From Plasmopara viticola (lineage: Eukaryota; Oomycota; Peronosporomycetes; Peronosporales; Peronosporaceae): a stretch of 64,000 nt of DNA. How positions within the stretch are numbered: position 1 is the first letter of the stretch; each line of letters opens with the position of its first letter. The stretch spans positions 434,001 to 498,000 of the forward strand of contig MBPM02000048.1 in NCBI GenBank assembly GCA_001695595.3, in the 5' to 3' direction. The position numbers and the translations under genes are program-made. The notes under the pieces were generated by a model, which was not told the DNA's origin, ran no database searches, and saw only the letters and a program-made list of their open reading frames with translations. Of this stretch, positions 37,911 to 48,232 are shown in pieces.

Positions 37911-38572
37911 TGTATCACCTCCACAACCTGAATGTGATGGCGATTTGATGCTCCTCCTACACTTGGAGTCCGTACAAGTGCCAAACGCCCACGCTATCGG
38001 CGAGCAAGAAAAGTATCTAGGTCCTAATCTTCTTAAAGTTTGTCTTAAATGTTTGAAAATTAGATCGACTCGCCAAAAGTTAAAGTCGAAAAACACACGC
38101 CAACCATTGACCGCTACCACCCTCGAACTTGATCACCGCTCCTTTCTACTCCGCATATGACAATGCAATTTAAGTAGTCATGACCTGAAAATATGTCCTC
38201 TCTTTCAATTCCACAGGAACATTCAAGCTTTGAACTTCGTTGTCAAACGTAGCCAGAGCGGACAACACGCACGTGAGATAGAGAAGTGTGTTCCATTCAT
38301 TCCATCGCGCGCTTGACCTATTGCTAACGTCGACGCCAGTGATTTTGACGGCAAAAAGTCCAAGTTTATCACAGTAAAAAATCGCCACACGTAATCAAAC
38401 AGCTAGAGGTGCTCATGCTTATGAATGGCAACCAAGACAAATAATTCACGTCGACCCGACTCCAAATGATTAAGATTTATAGCCACAACAGACCACTTAC
38501 TGATTATCATGACAGACTTTGGTTTGCATTGCACGTATCTTTCGTTCGGAAGTCGGCTTTTCGAAGTGATGG
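37911..38572 (-). pseudogene. unknown protein-coding remnant, copy B
   Basis: The partner of 12756-13426. The minus strand keeps two frames. One has ARWNEWNTLLYLTCVLSALA (38170-38388); the other has SPIAWAFGTCTDSKCRRSIK (37884-38120). The residues agree with copy A through different breaks, which supports a real ancestral protein. Family not recognised. Confidence 0.4.
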
Positions 38573-38719
38573 TGCTGAGTAGAAATAAAAAAAAGAAGTG
38601 AATATATTTATCTAACCCAATGAACGCCTACCATTATGTAATTCCTTACTGTGACGTACCCGTAAATGCTGAGACGTCGTCCGCCTGTTCAACATGCTTT
38701 CAGCGATAAAATTCTAACA
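38573..38719 (-). repeat. 3' LTR of copia element D
   Basis: 147 bp, from TGCTGAGTAGAAA to TTCTAACA, followed by CTCCCACTCACC, the complement of a polypurine tract. Confidence 0.85.
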
Positions 38720-41700
38720 CTCCCACTCACCGCTAATGCTGTGTGTGCTTTATTGCTGACTCGGTCTTCTTTCCGGAGGCTTTGCGCAGATACATTCGTG
38801 TCGATATAGTCAATCTTCAACAATCGTTCTTGCACATTTTCACTAATAAAGTGGTGCTTGATGTCCGAATGCTTGGTATGGTTTCCGGCGTTATCGGCAA
38901 GCGCGATAGCACCTTGGCTGTCTTCCAAAATATGTGATCCTTCAATTTGCTCGTGACCCATGTCCTTTAGCCCGCGTCCACATAAGTGCTTGCGTGCAAG
39001 AACTGAGAGCCATTGATTCAGCTTCCGCTGAGTTCAGCGCAACTGTCCGCTGGTACTTCAAATGAATACCACTGGTGCGCTCGCAATCATGACCAAAACT
39101 CCCAAGACCGAGCGTCTGCCATCCGTGGTGCTGCCCGATCTGCATCCGAATATGCTTTAACAGCAAGGTTTCCACTTCCTCGATAGACGATTCCGATTTG
39201 ACTCGGAGTCTTTAAATACCGAACTTTTTAAATTGCTGCGCTCAAATGTTGTAGTCCCGGGTTCTCTAGAAAGCGTGGAAGCTGTGTCATCACGTAAGCA
39301 ACATCCGGACGAGAACATGTCGCCAGTTATGTACTGCAGGCAGCTAATCAAAGAGCAATAGGGCTATGACCGCATTATCGACGGCACCTCCTCCGTTGTC
39401 GGGTTTTGCTTTGACGACAACTTCAATCCTGATACGCATAAGTTATCAACGCTCTTGACATCTTGTTGACCAAATCGTTTGACCACGTCGTCGATGTAGA
39501 GAGTCTGTTTAATCATTGATGTTTAAGCTGACCAGTCGTGATTAATTTCCGTACCCAAAAGTTTAACCGCCTTACCCAGATCCTTCATTTTGCAAGCATT
39601 CTTGAGTACTTCATTAGCTTAATTTAGTTCTTTGTTGCTTCTTGCTGCGATAATCATGTCATTGACATAGTCCAACATTAGCAAAACCTGCTTTAGTGCC
39701 CTTGACATAAACACATTGATCTACCCCGCAACTCTTGGAGCCATTTCTGACGAAGACACGATGCATTGTCTTGTTCCAGGCATTTGTTGCTTGCTTTTGT
39801 CCTTAAATAGCCTTTTTAGTTTACATATGCATCCTTGAGCATTGTTGACACCGAGAAAACTTCGATAAAACGGTTGTCCGTCAACACGCTTTTGAGTAAA
39901 GCCATGTCGACGTCCAGCTGTTCCATTTGTTAGTCTTATTTAGCATATACTGCGAAAGAGTTTCGGATCGAATTCATGTTGGCAACCAGTCGTGCCTTGT
40001 ATCGCACGATAGCGCCATTCTAATCACGCTTCTTGGCAATTACCCATCTTGATCCGATTGTACGTCCAATATTCCCCCGTGGCTTCAATGTCCACGTTTA
40101 ATTGTCTTCATTAGAGCAAAGCTCAGCATTCATTCCTTCACGCCATTTTGTTGCATCGTTGCTTGCCATTCCTTGATCATACGTAGTCGGTGAGTTCGAA
40201 TCATCGTCAATATTCACGGTGTAGGCAAGAACGGTTTCCGCAATTAATCCATTTTCGTCAATCCTAACATGCTTCGGAGTCGGCGGGCCCTCACTGCCTT
40301 CTGTCGACTCTTAATCTTCGAAGCCGTTTCTTAGTTTTAGCACCGGCTCACGTCTTGTTCTTGTTCACTCCACTTCAGGCCGAAACAACGAACGATCTTC
40401 CCGTTGCACTTAGGACGGTTGATAGTACTACTTTAGCTCAAGCCTGTTTCGTACAGGGCTTTCAGAAGGCATTAGCCGCTGTACAACGGCGCATGGCGTA
40501 CGATTAATATCATCCGTTTTGATATCCGCGACTGTCTCTTCGACAGCTTTCATGGGGTTGTCCGAAACTGGCTGTCGATCCATTACTTAAAGAAATGGTT
40601 CCAGCTTGAACTTTTGCGTGTCGTAAAGGCCGCCTGCCTCACGATCATACAGTTTTATGGAGAGGGTCACTTAAATCTTGGCATTCTTCGAGTCAAACAC
40701 GCAACATCTCTTGCCAATCTCTGCGTTGCCGATCAACATACACTTGAAGCTCTTGAGTTCTAGTTTGGTCCTTCTCACATCGTCACTATGAGTGTAGCCT
40801 TGCGAACCAAATACGCACAGGTGATCCATTCGAGGCTTCATCTTGAAAGCTAGCTCGTACGGCGTGATGTCAGGATGGACCGTATTGCTAGACGACTAAT
40901 TAGATAAACTGCTGTGTTTACTGCTCTAGCCCACCATTCTGTCAAAAGCTCATATAGTGTTACATGCTGCAGGCTTTCTCCATGATAGTCCTGTTTATAT
41001 GCTTTGCCACTCCGTTCTGCTGAGGGCTGTGTGGAACGGAGCGCTGGTGTACAATGCCATTCTCTTCACATATTACAGTCATTTTCTTGTTTACAAACTC
41101 GGTTCCATTGTCGGATTGCAAACATTTTAGTCGTGCACACACCGGTTTTTGTATCACGTCAGAAAATCCTTGAATTTGCCAGCCACTTCACTCTTGCTCT
41201 TGAAAGAAAAAGCGCAACATATCGTGAAAAGTCATTTACAAAGGAAAGAACGTATTCTGTACCACCCTTAGAGGAAGTACCCATTGGCCATATGACATCT
41301 GTGTGAACACGCTTCAATACACGTGTCGTCTATTTGTCATTGAACGAGACGGAAACACCGTGACTTGCCCTTTGAACACCCGGCACGCATTGTTTTCACA
41401 CTTAGCTTGATAACTTGGATACTAATACTAGAACGCTGTGTCTTGATCAGCGCATCCTTGCTGGGGTCCCCCATGCGGGCAAGCAAAAGATTCCACTGAT
41501 CGTCAGCCCCGAAATATTTAACGCGACATGCTTTCTCTTGCTCACAGTAAGAAAAATACGAATTTCCAACTTTTGTACCCGACGCAATTGCTTGCTTCGT
41601 GCTTACAGATGACGCATGACGAACAAGGAAAGTTCACACTCATACCACGCTTTACCAGCTTGCCAACTGACAGCAATCTTCTGTCGAGTCCGTTAATGTG

Positions 41701-42614
41701 CAGAACTTTAATCATGCGAATGCCCATTCCGTCCAAACCTGTCAGTTTCACCGTGCCGGCTCCTTTGACGAGCAACTTGTTCCTGTCTGCAATAGTAACT
41801 TTGATGCTAGCTTCTGGGTTCACAAGTCCTGGTCACGTGGGAAGTTGCTCCACAGTCAATCGGCCATCCTGATGACTTCGCTTCAGCAACAGCAAACACC
41901 GTGTTTCTTTATAATCTGCCGTTATTCCGTGGAGAACAACCCTTTTGTCCACTGTCCCGTCCACCTTCAAATCTTCGAGCATTTCCTTTTACACGAAACA
42001 CTTTTTCCGTTACTTCTTTCATTTCTACCTTCTCTGATTTTTTGATCGGCTTCTCCTTGACTTCAACCAGTGTAATGTCCCTCGCATTCTCCACTTTCGG
42101 CGACGATCATGTCATACTCCGAAGAAAGACTGCTGAGGAGTACCTCCAGCAGGTGTGAATCATCAATTGGCTCTCCCGTAGTCTAAACTTCCACCACTCG
42201 CTTGTCAAAAGTGTCCAGATGCTCTGCCATGCTTGACCCACGTTCCATCTTGAACTCATGTAGTCGCTAAGTCATCACCACACGATTGTGAAGAGTTAAG
42301 AGATCGTAGAAATCGCGGAGGCGTTTCCCATGCCTCCATTGCGCGCGTAGCCGACCGAAGCTTCGTCTGGTTCTGGATCTTAACGCCTTGAGAGATGATG
42401 CCTAGCGCCTTGACATCATTTACCAGCCACGCCTCCTTGACGTCACTCTCTTCCTTGACGGCCATGATGTGTTCCAGGAGACCCTTTCGCGCAAAGGTCA
42501 TTCTCATGTTGAAGTCCCAGTGGTATCTGTTACTACCTAGGAGCACTTCGGTTCGCTTGTCCATTGTGGGCGAAGACGTTGCGTGAGAAGGAAGACTTAT
42601 TGCGGCAATTAACC

Positions 42615-42760
42615 TGTTGAGTAGAAAGAGAAACCGAAGTGAAAATATTCACTTAGACCTATAAACGGCTACCATTTTGCAATTACTTACTGCATCGAAC
42701 TCGTAAACACTGTGACGTCGTCTGCCTGTTCAACATACATTCAGCGATGTAATTTCAGCA
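42615..42760 (-). repeat. 5' LTR of copia element D
   Basis: 146 bp, from TGTTGAGTAGAAAG to AATTTCAGCA. It keeps the TG...CA ends and the same words as the element C LTRs in reverse. Confidence 0.85.
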
Positions 42761-43284
42761 GATAGCTTCGTTGCGACACAGACGTTACCATGTGCGTCAC
42801 GACTTCTAAAAAGCGATTTTAGATCATTCTAACTACTGGCTACAAAACGAAGCTCAGCCGTTTTCTTAAATTTGCTGAAAGGTGTGACGTAAAAAACGAG
42901 CTCACGTTGTGTAAGTTCCTTATTCGGTGAAGTATTCTTGTGAGTAGTAGGTACAAAAGCAGGAAAGCCAAGCCTTTACATGCCAAATCTGCTACATTGA
43001 TACTGAGCCATTTTGAAAGAGCATTTGTACATATGAATCCGCAAGAGTAGCGCTGGCACTCAAAATTATGGAGCTGATTTTCTGGGGACGAAAGCTCCTC
43101 GCGCAGTGTTATTGCAGTAGGAGAAACTCGACATTCTTCATTTCATCAACGCCACCATGCAGCCAATAAGTATTGGCAGACACCACAGCAGTTGTACACT
43201 CTACAGTGTATTTATTATGCTCGACATGGTTGTCGGAGAGAGCATCGGGGTATTTCCGAGATATTTAGCCACAGTTTTTCAATG
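42761..43284. other. flank of element D, nothing recognised
   Basis: About 520 bp with no supported gene. In the duplicated segment at 12.7-17.8 kb this stretch, together with the 5' LTR and gag start, is missing, so the junction there lies at 16924. Confidence 0.4.
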
Positions 43285-43690
43285 GCTCTTTTTCTTGCCG
43301 CGAAGCGCTTACCCTGTCTGTATAACTATTGGATGAGCTGAACCAGACAAACGAGATGAAGCGAAGAGTCTGCGCGTAAGAAGACCGAATAGAGTAGAAG
43401 AATGTTTTATTGGTTCTTACACTTACTTCTCGTAACCATGCATTTTACATAAAGTGACCGTATAGAGTAAAAACAATAATGAACCGCGGTTCGGAATGGA
43501 CCGGGTTGGGTTGTGTACAATACCGGAAATCCATAACCCATTATAAAAACTAATAGTCATAGGTGATCAGAGGTGATACAGCCGTTGTCAAAAAGGGTAC
43601 TTGTTGTCGGCACACAAGCCGAAGGGGCCGTCAGCGTTGCCCTGAGTTGGTTCTCTACTCACAGATAGCAATCATTTGTGCAACGGCTTG
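43285..43690. repeat. LTR-like block shared with 16925-17290
   Basis: Closely follows 16925-17290, including gatgaagcgaagagtctgcg and the tacaataccgga / ccataacccatta words. It has no coding potential. Confidence 0.45.
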
Positions 43691-44460
43691 AGTGCTGTAA
43701 ATCGCAGTACAAAAACTATAGAAGGCGCTTTGAGCTTCTTGCAATTCCGTAGTCTTAACGCTTCGAGACTTTTTAATGTCTGTGCTCTGCAACAAATTGT
43801 ACGTGCGTCTGCACTGCAGAAATCAATTCTCGAAAGTTTTCCAGTAGTCGAGCCAAAGCGTCTTGCCTCGCATCGTCTCGAAATGATTCAGACACACGTT
43901 TACAAGCTCATCAATAGACTTAAGCGCGTCTTGTCGTACGCCTACTTGCAAATGCGTCAAGCCACTGTACGAGTAGGTGGTAACGAGTGTGGCAAAAGGG
44001 ATAATTCATACCTGGATCGTAGTCTCGCGCACAACGGCCTCTTCGTCCTGTAGCGTACACAAGAAGCGTTCAAGCAGCACTGACGCGTTTTTCCGCATAT
44101 TATTTGCTGTATTCTGTGTAGACTTGCAAATAAGAGGACTTTGGCCTCTTATTTGCAAGTCATCCACTCATTAATTAGCAATATTGACCTGAACGTCAGC
44201 CATTGCTCACGACCACCAAGGCCACGAAGAAGCCGCGAACTATTAGTAGCCCAAGTGAATGGTGGGCCGCCGCATCGCTCCTGCCTCAAACGTCACACAA
44301 GTAGGCATTAAATCGCGTCGCATCGACCTGCTAGAGCAGTGAATACTGAAGGGCAAAGTAGACACAGCGCAGCTGACAGCGCTGACCGAACTGCTACAGT
44401 AGGTGGGCCACCATAAGGCTCACTTACGCCAGCGCGCGCTGTAAGGAATTAAAGAATTGG
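43690..44460. repeat. unknown coiled-coil repeat family, rearranged copy
   Basis: The left part (to about 44120) runs like 10530-10900 and 17400-17560. The right part (44200-44460) is in the opposite orientation and reads the start of the family on the plus strand. A 41-bp hairpin at 44121-44161 marks the switch. Its right edge stops about 75 bp before the start codon of the intact effector. Confidence 0.5.
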
Positions 44461-44535
44461 ACTGTTAAACCAGATAAAAAATATCGGATACTACCAAAAC
44501 AATTAGTAAAACAAACCAACCACGTCATCAACTCC

Positions 44536-46443
44536 ATGCGCGGTGCATTCTACGTAACGACTGCGCTTCTCATCGCGAACAGCATCCAGACATCTGCCGA
44601 TTCTAATCAACCTAGAATCCGACCAACGTCCCACCATGATGGTGTGGTACCGCGTAGAATGGACACTGAGTCATCGCCTAAAAGATATCTTCGGGGCAGC
44701 CGTGAACAACACGACGACTTGGCACTCAGCGCGGCTGATGAAGAGCGCATGCCGGAACCTTCCACGAGAATCATTGGAAATTCTCTTACCCCAGTGAGCG
44801 AGGAGGTGTTCGATTTCATGAGGAAAGCGGCCCATTCAACGTTCGATCTAAATGCTCCACCGGAAGAGATTCCAACGGGTGCGTTGGAGGCATACAACAT
44901 TCTACAGAACAACGACCCTCGCACGTACACTGCTAACCACTTTGAGATTTCCAAAAGTCCTTTAAGCAAAAAACGCACCGCCCAGGCGCTTACGAGTCCA
45001 AACATGGCCTCGAGCTCCGCCATTCCGAAAGAAAATGCAGGCCATCGACCAAAGAAACCGCGCATAAATGTGCCTTTAAGGGCGAAGGGGGTACAAAGCA
45101 GCATAGATCATGGCAAGATGACACACACGTCGAGTATCTTGAGCAAAGTTGATGTCGAGGAAGTTCACACATCGTTTTTAGAATACCTTCAGCGCAACTC
45201 AGCGAAATTTGAACCGAGAGAAGATGAGACGAAGAGTTTTATTGGCATGGTAAATCGGAAATACTATGGGAGACCTGGCACAAGTCATGTGTACAATCGT
45301 TACATTGAAAAGCTGATGAGAATGCGTTTGAAAGATTTGAAAAAGCTGGTTTTTGATTCTACGCCAGTTCCGGAAGAAAGTTTAAAGGATATGCTGACGC
45401 GATCGTCGGAGGAACATAAGGAGATACAGCTTCGCCTTTTGCGGTTACTGCGTCTTAAAAGGTATGTGCGCATGTACCGTGACTTCTTCGACTTTTGCCT
45501 TTCCGACCATAAAATTGCTCGCAAATTCGATCCACAAAAGACGCTTGGAATTGAGCTAGAATATTTGATGAAAAATGCGCAACCTAGGGTCAGCGTAGAT
45601 TCTTATTCCACTGCGTTCCGATTGGAAAAGGCTAGTTTGACGAATGCGGAGAGTGAAATGTTTGGCAGTGTAGTGGATGCCGTGGAAAAGGCTAATCTAA
45701 GTGAGGCTGACAAGAAGGCCTGGTACGAGATTCTCGATGAGATTTACCGAGACGATGACCAACTCACGCCTCCAGTCCTTTCTAATTATATCGCTGATGT
45801 CTCGACTCCTCAATCCGGCAAACGATCCACTGCTTTGCCTAACGACGTGTTAAAAACACCGCTAAGGTCCGACACTATAGAGTGGTCGAGCCGCAGACAA
45901 AAGATAACTGAGCTTCTGAAAGAGGCGACAAAACAAGCGGAGAAGACAAAATCTCCTTTCAGGAGCATTGGTGTAAATGAGGGCGAAATGGCTAAAGTCA
46001 TGGAAATTCGCAAGACTTTCATCGAGAAATCTAAACCTGACTACCAACCGACGCTTGAAATGACGAAGAAGATGTGGAATATGTCTAAATGGGATGTCAA
46101 CCCTGATCCAAGATCGAGCGTCCTGCCAGGCAAGTTTCTAAAAAAGCATGTGTCTCGCATGGATCAGGTAGAATTAGAAGAAGCATTGGGCAATGGCCGC
46201 GCTGAAGCAGCTCGCCAGTCGGGAGCAGGTCAGAAAGACACTCTAGAACTCCAAACCGACTATCTTGTGATGCTGCTTGAAACGTACGACAAATTCTTCT
46301 CTTTCTGCCAAGATAATCGTTCCGTGTGCGAAGTGCCACATGGTGAGCCTTTTACCAAGAGAGGTCCAAAGAAAGAGACCATAACAAGTATGAGACGGAA
46401 ACAGCTTTTAGATCAAAAAAAGAATCACCAAGAAACTTCGTAA
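44536..46443 (+). CDS. intact secreted RxLR-dEER effector, 635 aa
   Basis: The open frame starts at ATG 44536, where all paralogs align. Residues 1-22 form a signal peptide: Arg at 2, then a hydrophobic core, with probable cleavage near A21-D22. RYLR is at 50-53 and DEER at 68-71, the classic oomycete host-translocation region. A Ser/Pro-rich linker carries basic clusters KKR (145-147) and RPKKPR (171-176), a possible bipartite nuclear signal. Two similar modules follow, each ending in YxxFFxFC (314-321 and 584-591) and separated by a helical Glu/Lys-rich region. The canonical WY-fold motifs are not obvious. Expected role: secreted in infection and acting in plant cells, probably in the nucleus; the target is unknown. 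It is the only undamaged copy of five. Its upstream region is unlike that of its paralogs. Confidence 0.93.
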   Translation: MRGAFYVTTALLIANSIQTSADSNQPRIRPTSHHDGVVPRRMDTESSPKRYLRGSREQHDDLALSAADEERMPEPSTRIIGNSLTPVSEEVFDFMRKAAHSTFDLNAPPEEIPTGALEAYNILQNNDPRTYTANHFEISKSPLSKKRTAQALTSPNMASSSAIPKENAGHRPKKPRINVPLRAKGVQSSIDHGKMTHTSSILSKVDVEEVHTSFLEYLQRNSAKFEPREDETKSFIGMVNRKYYGRPGTSHVYNRYIEKLMRMRLKDLKKLVFDSTPVPEESLKDMLTRSSEEHKEIQLRLLRLLRLKRYVRMYRDFFDFCLSDHKIARKFDPQKTLGIELEYLMKNAQPRVSVDSYSTAFRLEKASLTNAESEMFGSVVDAVEKANLSEADKKAWYEILDEIYRDDDQLTPPVLSNYIADVSTPQSGKRSTALPNDVLKTPLRSDTIEWSSRRQKITELLKEATKQAEKTKSPFRSIGVNEGEMAKVMEIRKTFIEKSKPDYQPTLEMTKKMWNMSKWDVNPDPRSSVLPGKFLKKHVSRMDQVELEEALGNGRAEAARQSGAGQKDTLELQTDYLVMLLETYDKFFSFCQDNRSVCEVPHGEPFTKRGPKKETITSMRRKQLLDQKKNHQETS

Positions 46444-46800
46444 ACGATTCAGTTTACGCTGAAAAAGAAAGGTCGGCGCTTGCGTAAGCGCACTTTTATA
46501 CAAGAAATACACATTGTATCTGTTTCACGCAGTCGGTGCTTTTTCTAGGATATAACTGCTGCACTTCACTTGAGTTTGTCCCACTTAAAATTGCAAATTA
46601 AGGTCCGCCATGGATGTCGAGACTTGTACCATAACTGCCATGTCAACTGTCACGCTGTGTCAGGACACACTCTTGTGCACCGTGCACTCATTACTGATAT
46701 TGTCGTCAGAGCAAATGAATAGAGCTGCACTAAGGCGGTTCATGCGAGATCTCAACAGGGTGAACTATTTCAAATAATTTTATGATATTGCTTATACAAA
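46444..46800. other. downstream of the intact effector, nothing recognised
   Basis: About 360 bp, without a supported gene. The first 60 bases resemble the sequence after the stop in copies 1-3; the rest is not repeated in the window. Confidence 0.4.
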
Positions 46801-47785
46801 TGTAATGTAATGTATTACGTTATCGCGTTGCCAAGTTATGCACGTGCTAGGCTCAGTCTGGCTATTCCACGGCATAGAGTGGTGTCCGCATACGTCGGGT
46901 CTCGTTCGGCGGGCAGTGCAGCCAGCACCGAGGTCGTGAGGGTCTTCCATTTCTTTCGGTCTTGTGCAAGGGTACGAAGCACTTCGAGGTCTTGTGCTGT
47001 CCGGAGTCAAAAGCCGGAGCCAGAGGAAACGAGGTCGTAGTCGAGTATTGAGGGGAGCGTGGTGCGGGGACGTCCGCGCCATTTTGCTGCGGTGGAGAAG
47101 AAGTAGGCACGCATCTGGAGGTTAGCTGAAATGTCGGGATTGCGGCGAAGTACATGGCCAAACAGTCGCCAGCGAGCTTGTGTCAGTCGTAGTCTTAGCG
47201 GACGCTCATCACAGAGGTCGTAGAGTCTTGCATTCGAAATGTGTCGGGGGTAGCGGTAGCCAAGAGCGTAGCGAAGCTGGCGGCGATGGAAACTCTCGAG
47301 GCCGTGGAGCTCTGACTTAGTAAGAGCCCAGGTGGCGCAGTTGTACAGCAGGATTGGTAGACGTAGGTGTTGTACAATCGAATGCGGGTCTTGGGTGAGA
47401 TGAGCGTGGGGCGGAGCCAGACGGACCAGAGGCGGTGGAGCGCGAGAGTGGCCAGGGACTTGCGTCGGGATAGATCTTCAATATCGCCGGGGAGTGTTCC
47501 GAGCTTCTTAGTGTGGCGCCAGATTTTTTCTCGGGCTCGGGCGTGTCGAGTGGCGTCTGACGGGTTGCAGTGGCGGCGGATTTCGGTCTTGGCTTCGTTC
47601 ATGTGTAGACTCCAGTGACTGAGAATCGCTGGAGCCTGGTCCTGGATAAGCTGGACGACGGAAGGATCAGTTCAGATGAAGTTGGCGTCGTCGGCGTAGA
47701 CGATCATCTGCTGCAAGAGGTTGTGTGGCACATCGAGTGCACCGGAGAGGTCGCGAAGATGAGCGTGCGCAAAACGCGGGCAATA
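46801..47785 (-). mobile_element. 5'-truncated LINE (non-LTR retrotransposon)
   Basis: The minus strand encodes the end of a LINE reverse transcriptase. The catalytic YADD is at 47688-47699 (reads QMIVYADDANFI, then a stop). Then come HWSLHMNEAKTEIRRH, SPKTRIRLYNTYVYQS and ALTKSELHGLESFH-type coding. The last part reads PAERDPTYADTTL. The 3' end is a short tandem tail (TTACA units at 46801-46815) rather than poly-A. The 5' part is missing; the break at about 47785 meets gypsy-like sequence. Frameshifts at about 47340 show it is inactive. Confidence 0.85.
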
Positions 47786-47804
47786 TTTATAACTCAATCG
47801 CGCA

Positions 47805-48232
47805 CACACTTTAGGCATAAAAGTTTTGAGTATGACCTTTGAGAGCGGATGGTTTGCCTGAAAACAAGGGAAACTATTTATGAATTCATCTCTAGTTTTT
47901 AAGACTTAATGTCTGAAACTGAATTAGAAATCGGTGAATTGATAAGTTCGTTCTTTTTCCAGAATGAATTTTGGAAAGAAACCGCAAAGAAAATAAAAGG
48001 AGGGAGTCCGATCACTCTTCACGAGGCCGGTTCATCCATTGTCGATAAAGACGGATTCGGGCCTTGCTTGACCAGCCTTTTTTCTAAGCTTTTGATTCTG
48101 GTTCAAATATAGCATATAGTGAACCTCTAGTATAACGATTTGCTATCTTACGTTTAGGAGTAGTACATCGCGGCGATATGTGGGCAACAACGCCACAGCT
48201 GTTATATGTTGCCAATTAAGTTCCAATCGTCA
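47805..48232. repeat. rearranged gypsy gag-protease fragment
   Basis: Bases 47805-47965 match 33470-33660 in the same orientation, including the tgtctgaaactgaattagaa word. Bases 48010-48232 match 33990-34200 in reverse orientation, including the protease active-site region. The two halves therefore face each other. The plus-strand frame 47909-48112 spans the join and is not a real protein. Confidence 0.65.

Larger units (their letters stand above)
38573..42760 (-). mobile_element. Ty1/copia element D, full length, inactive
   Basis: A 4188-bp minus-strand copia element with two LTRs (38573-38719 and 42615-42760). Flanking 5-mers GATGG (38568-38572) and GATAG (42761-42765) look like a target-site duplication with one change. 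The gag start reads MDKRTEVLLGSN at about 42564. In the body I see the protease (IDCGATSH; DCG at 41849-41857), integrase (SVPHSPQQNGVAKHINRTI), RT and the RNase H DNAGNHTKHSDIKHHFI segment. The RT active site reads YVND (39658-39669) instead of YVDD. The gag CCHC knuckle is absent. Stops are frequent. Confidence 0.92.

Noticed and set aside
44607..45104. 165-codon minus-strand frame inside the intact effector
   Set aside because: Antisense shadow of the 635-aa effector; similar antisense frames occur over copies 2 and 5 only because the sense strand is conserved.
47909..48112. 67-codon plus-strand frame
   Set aside because: Spans the join of two opposed gypsy fragments, so its sequence is an accident of rearrangement.
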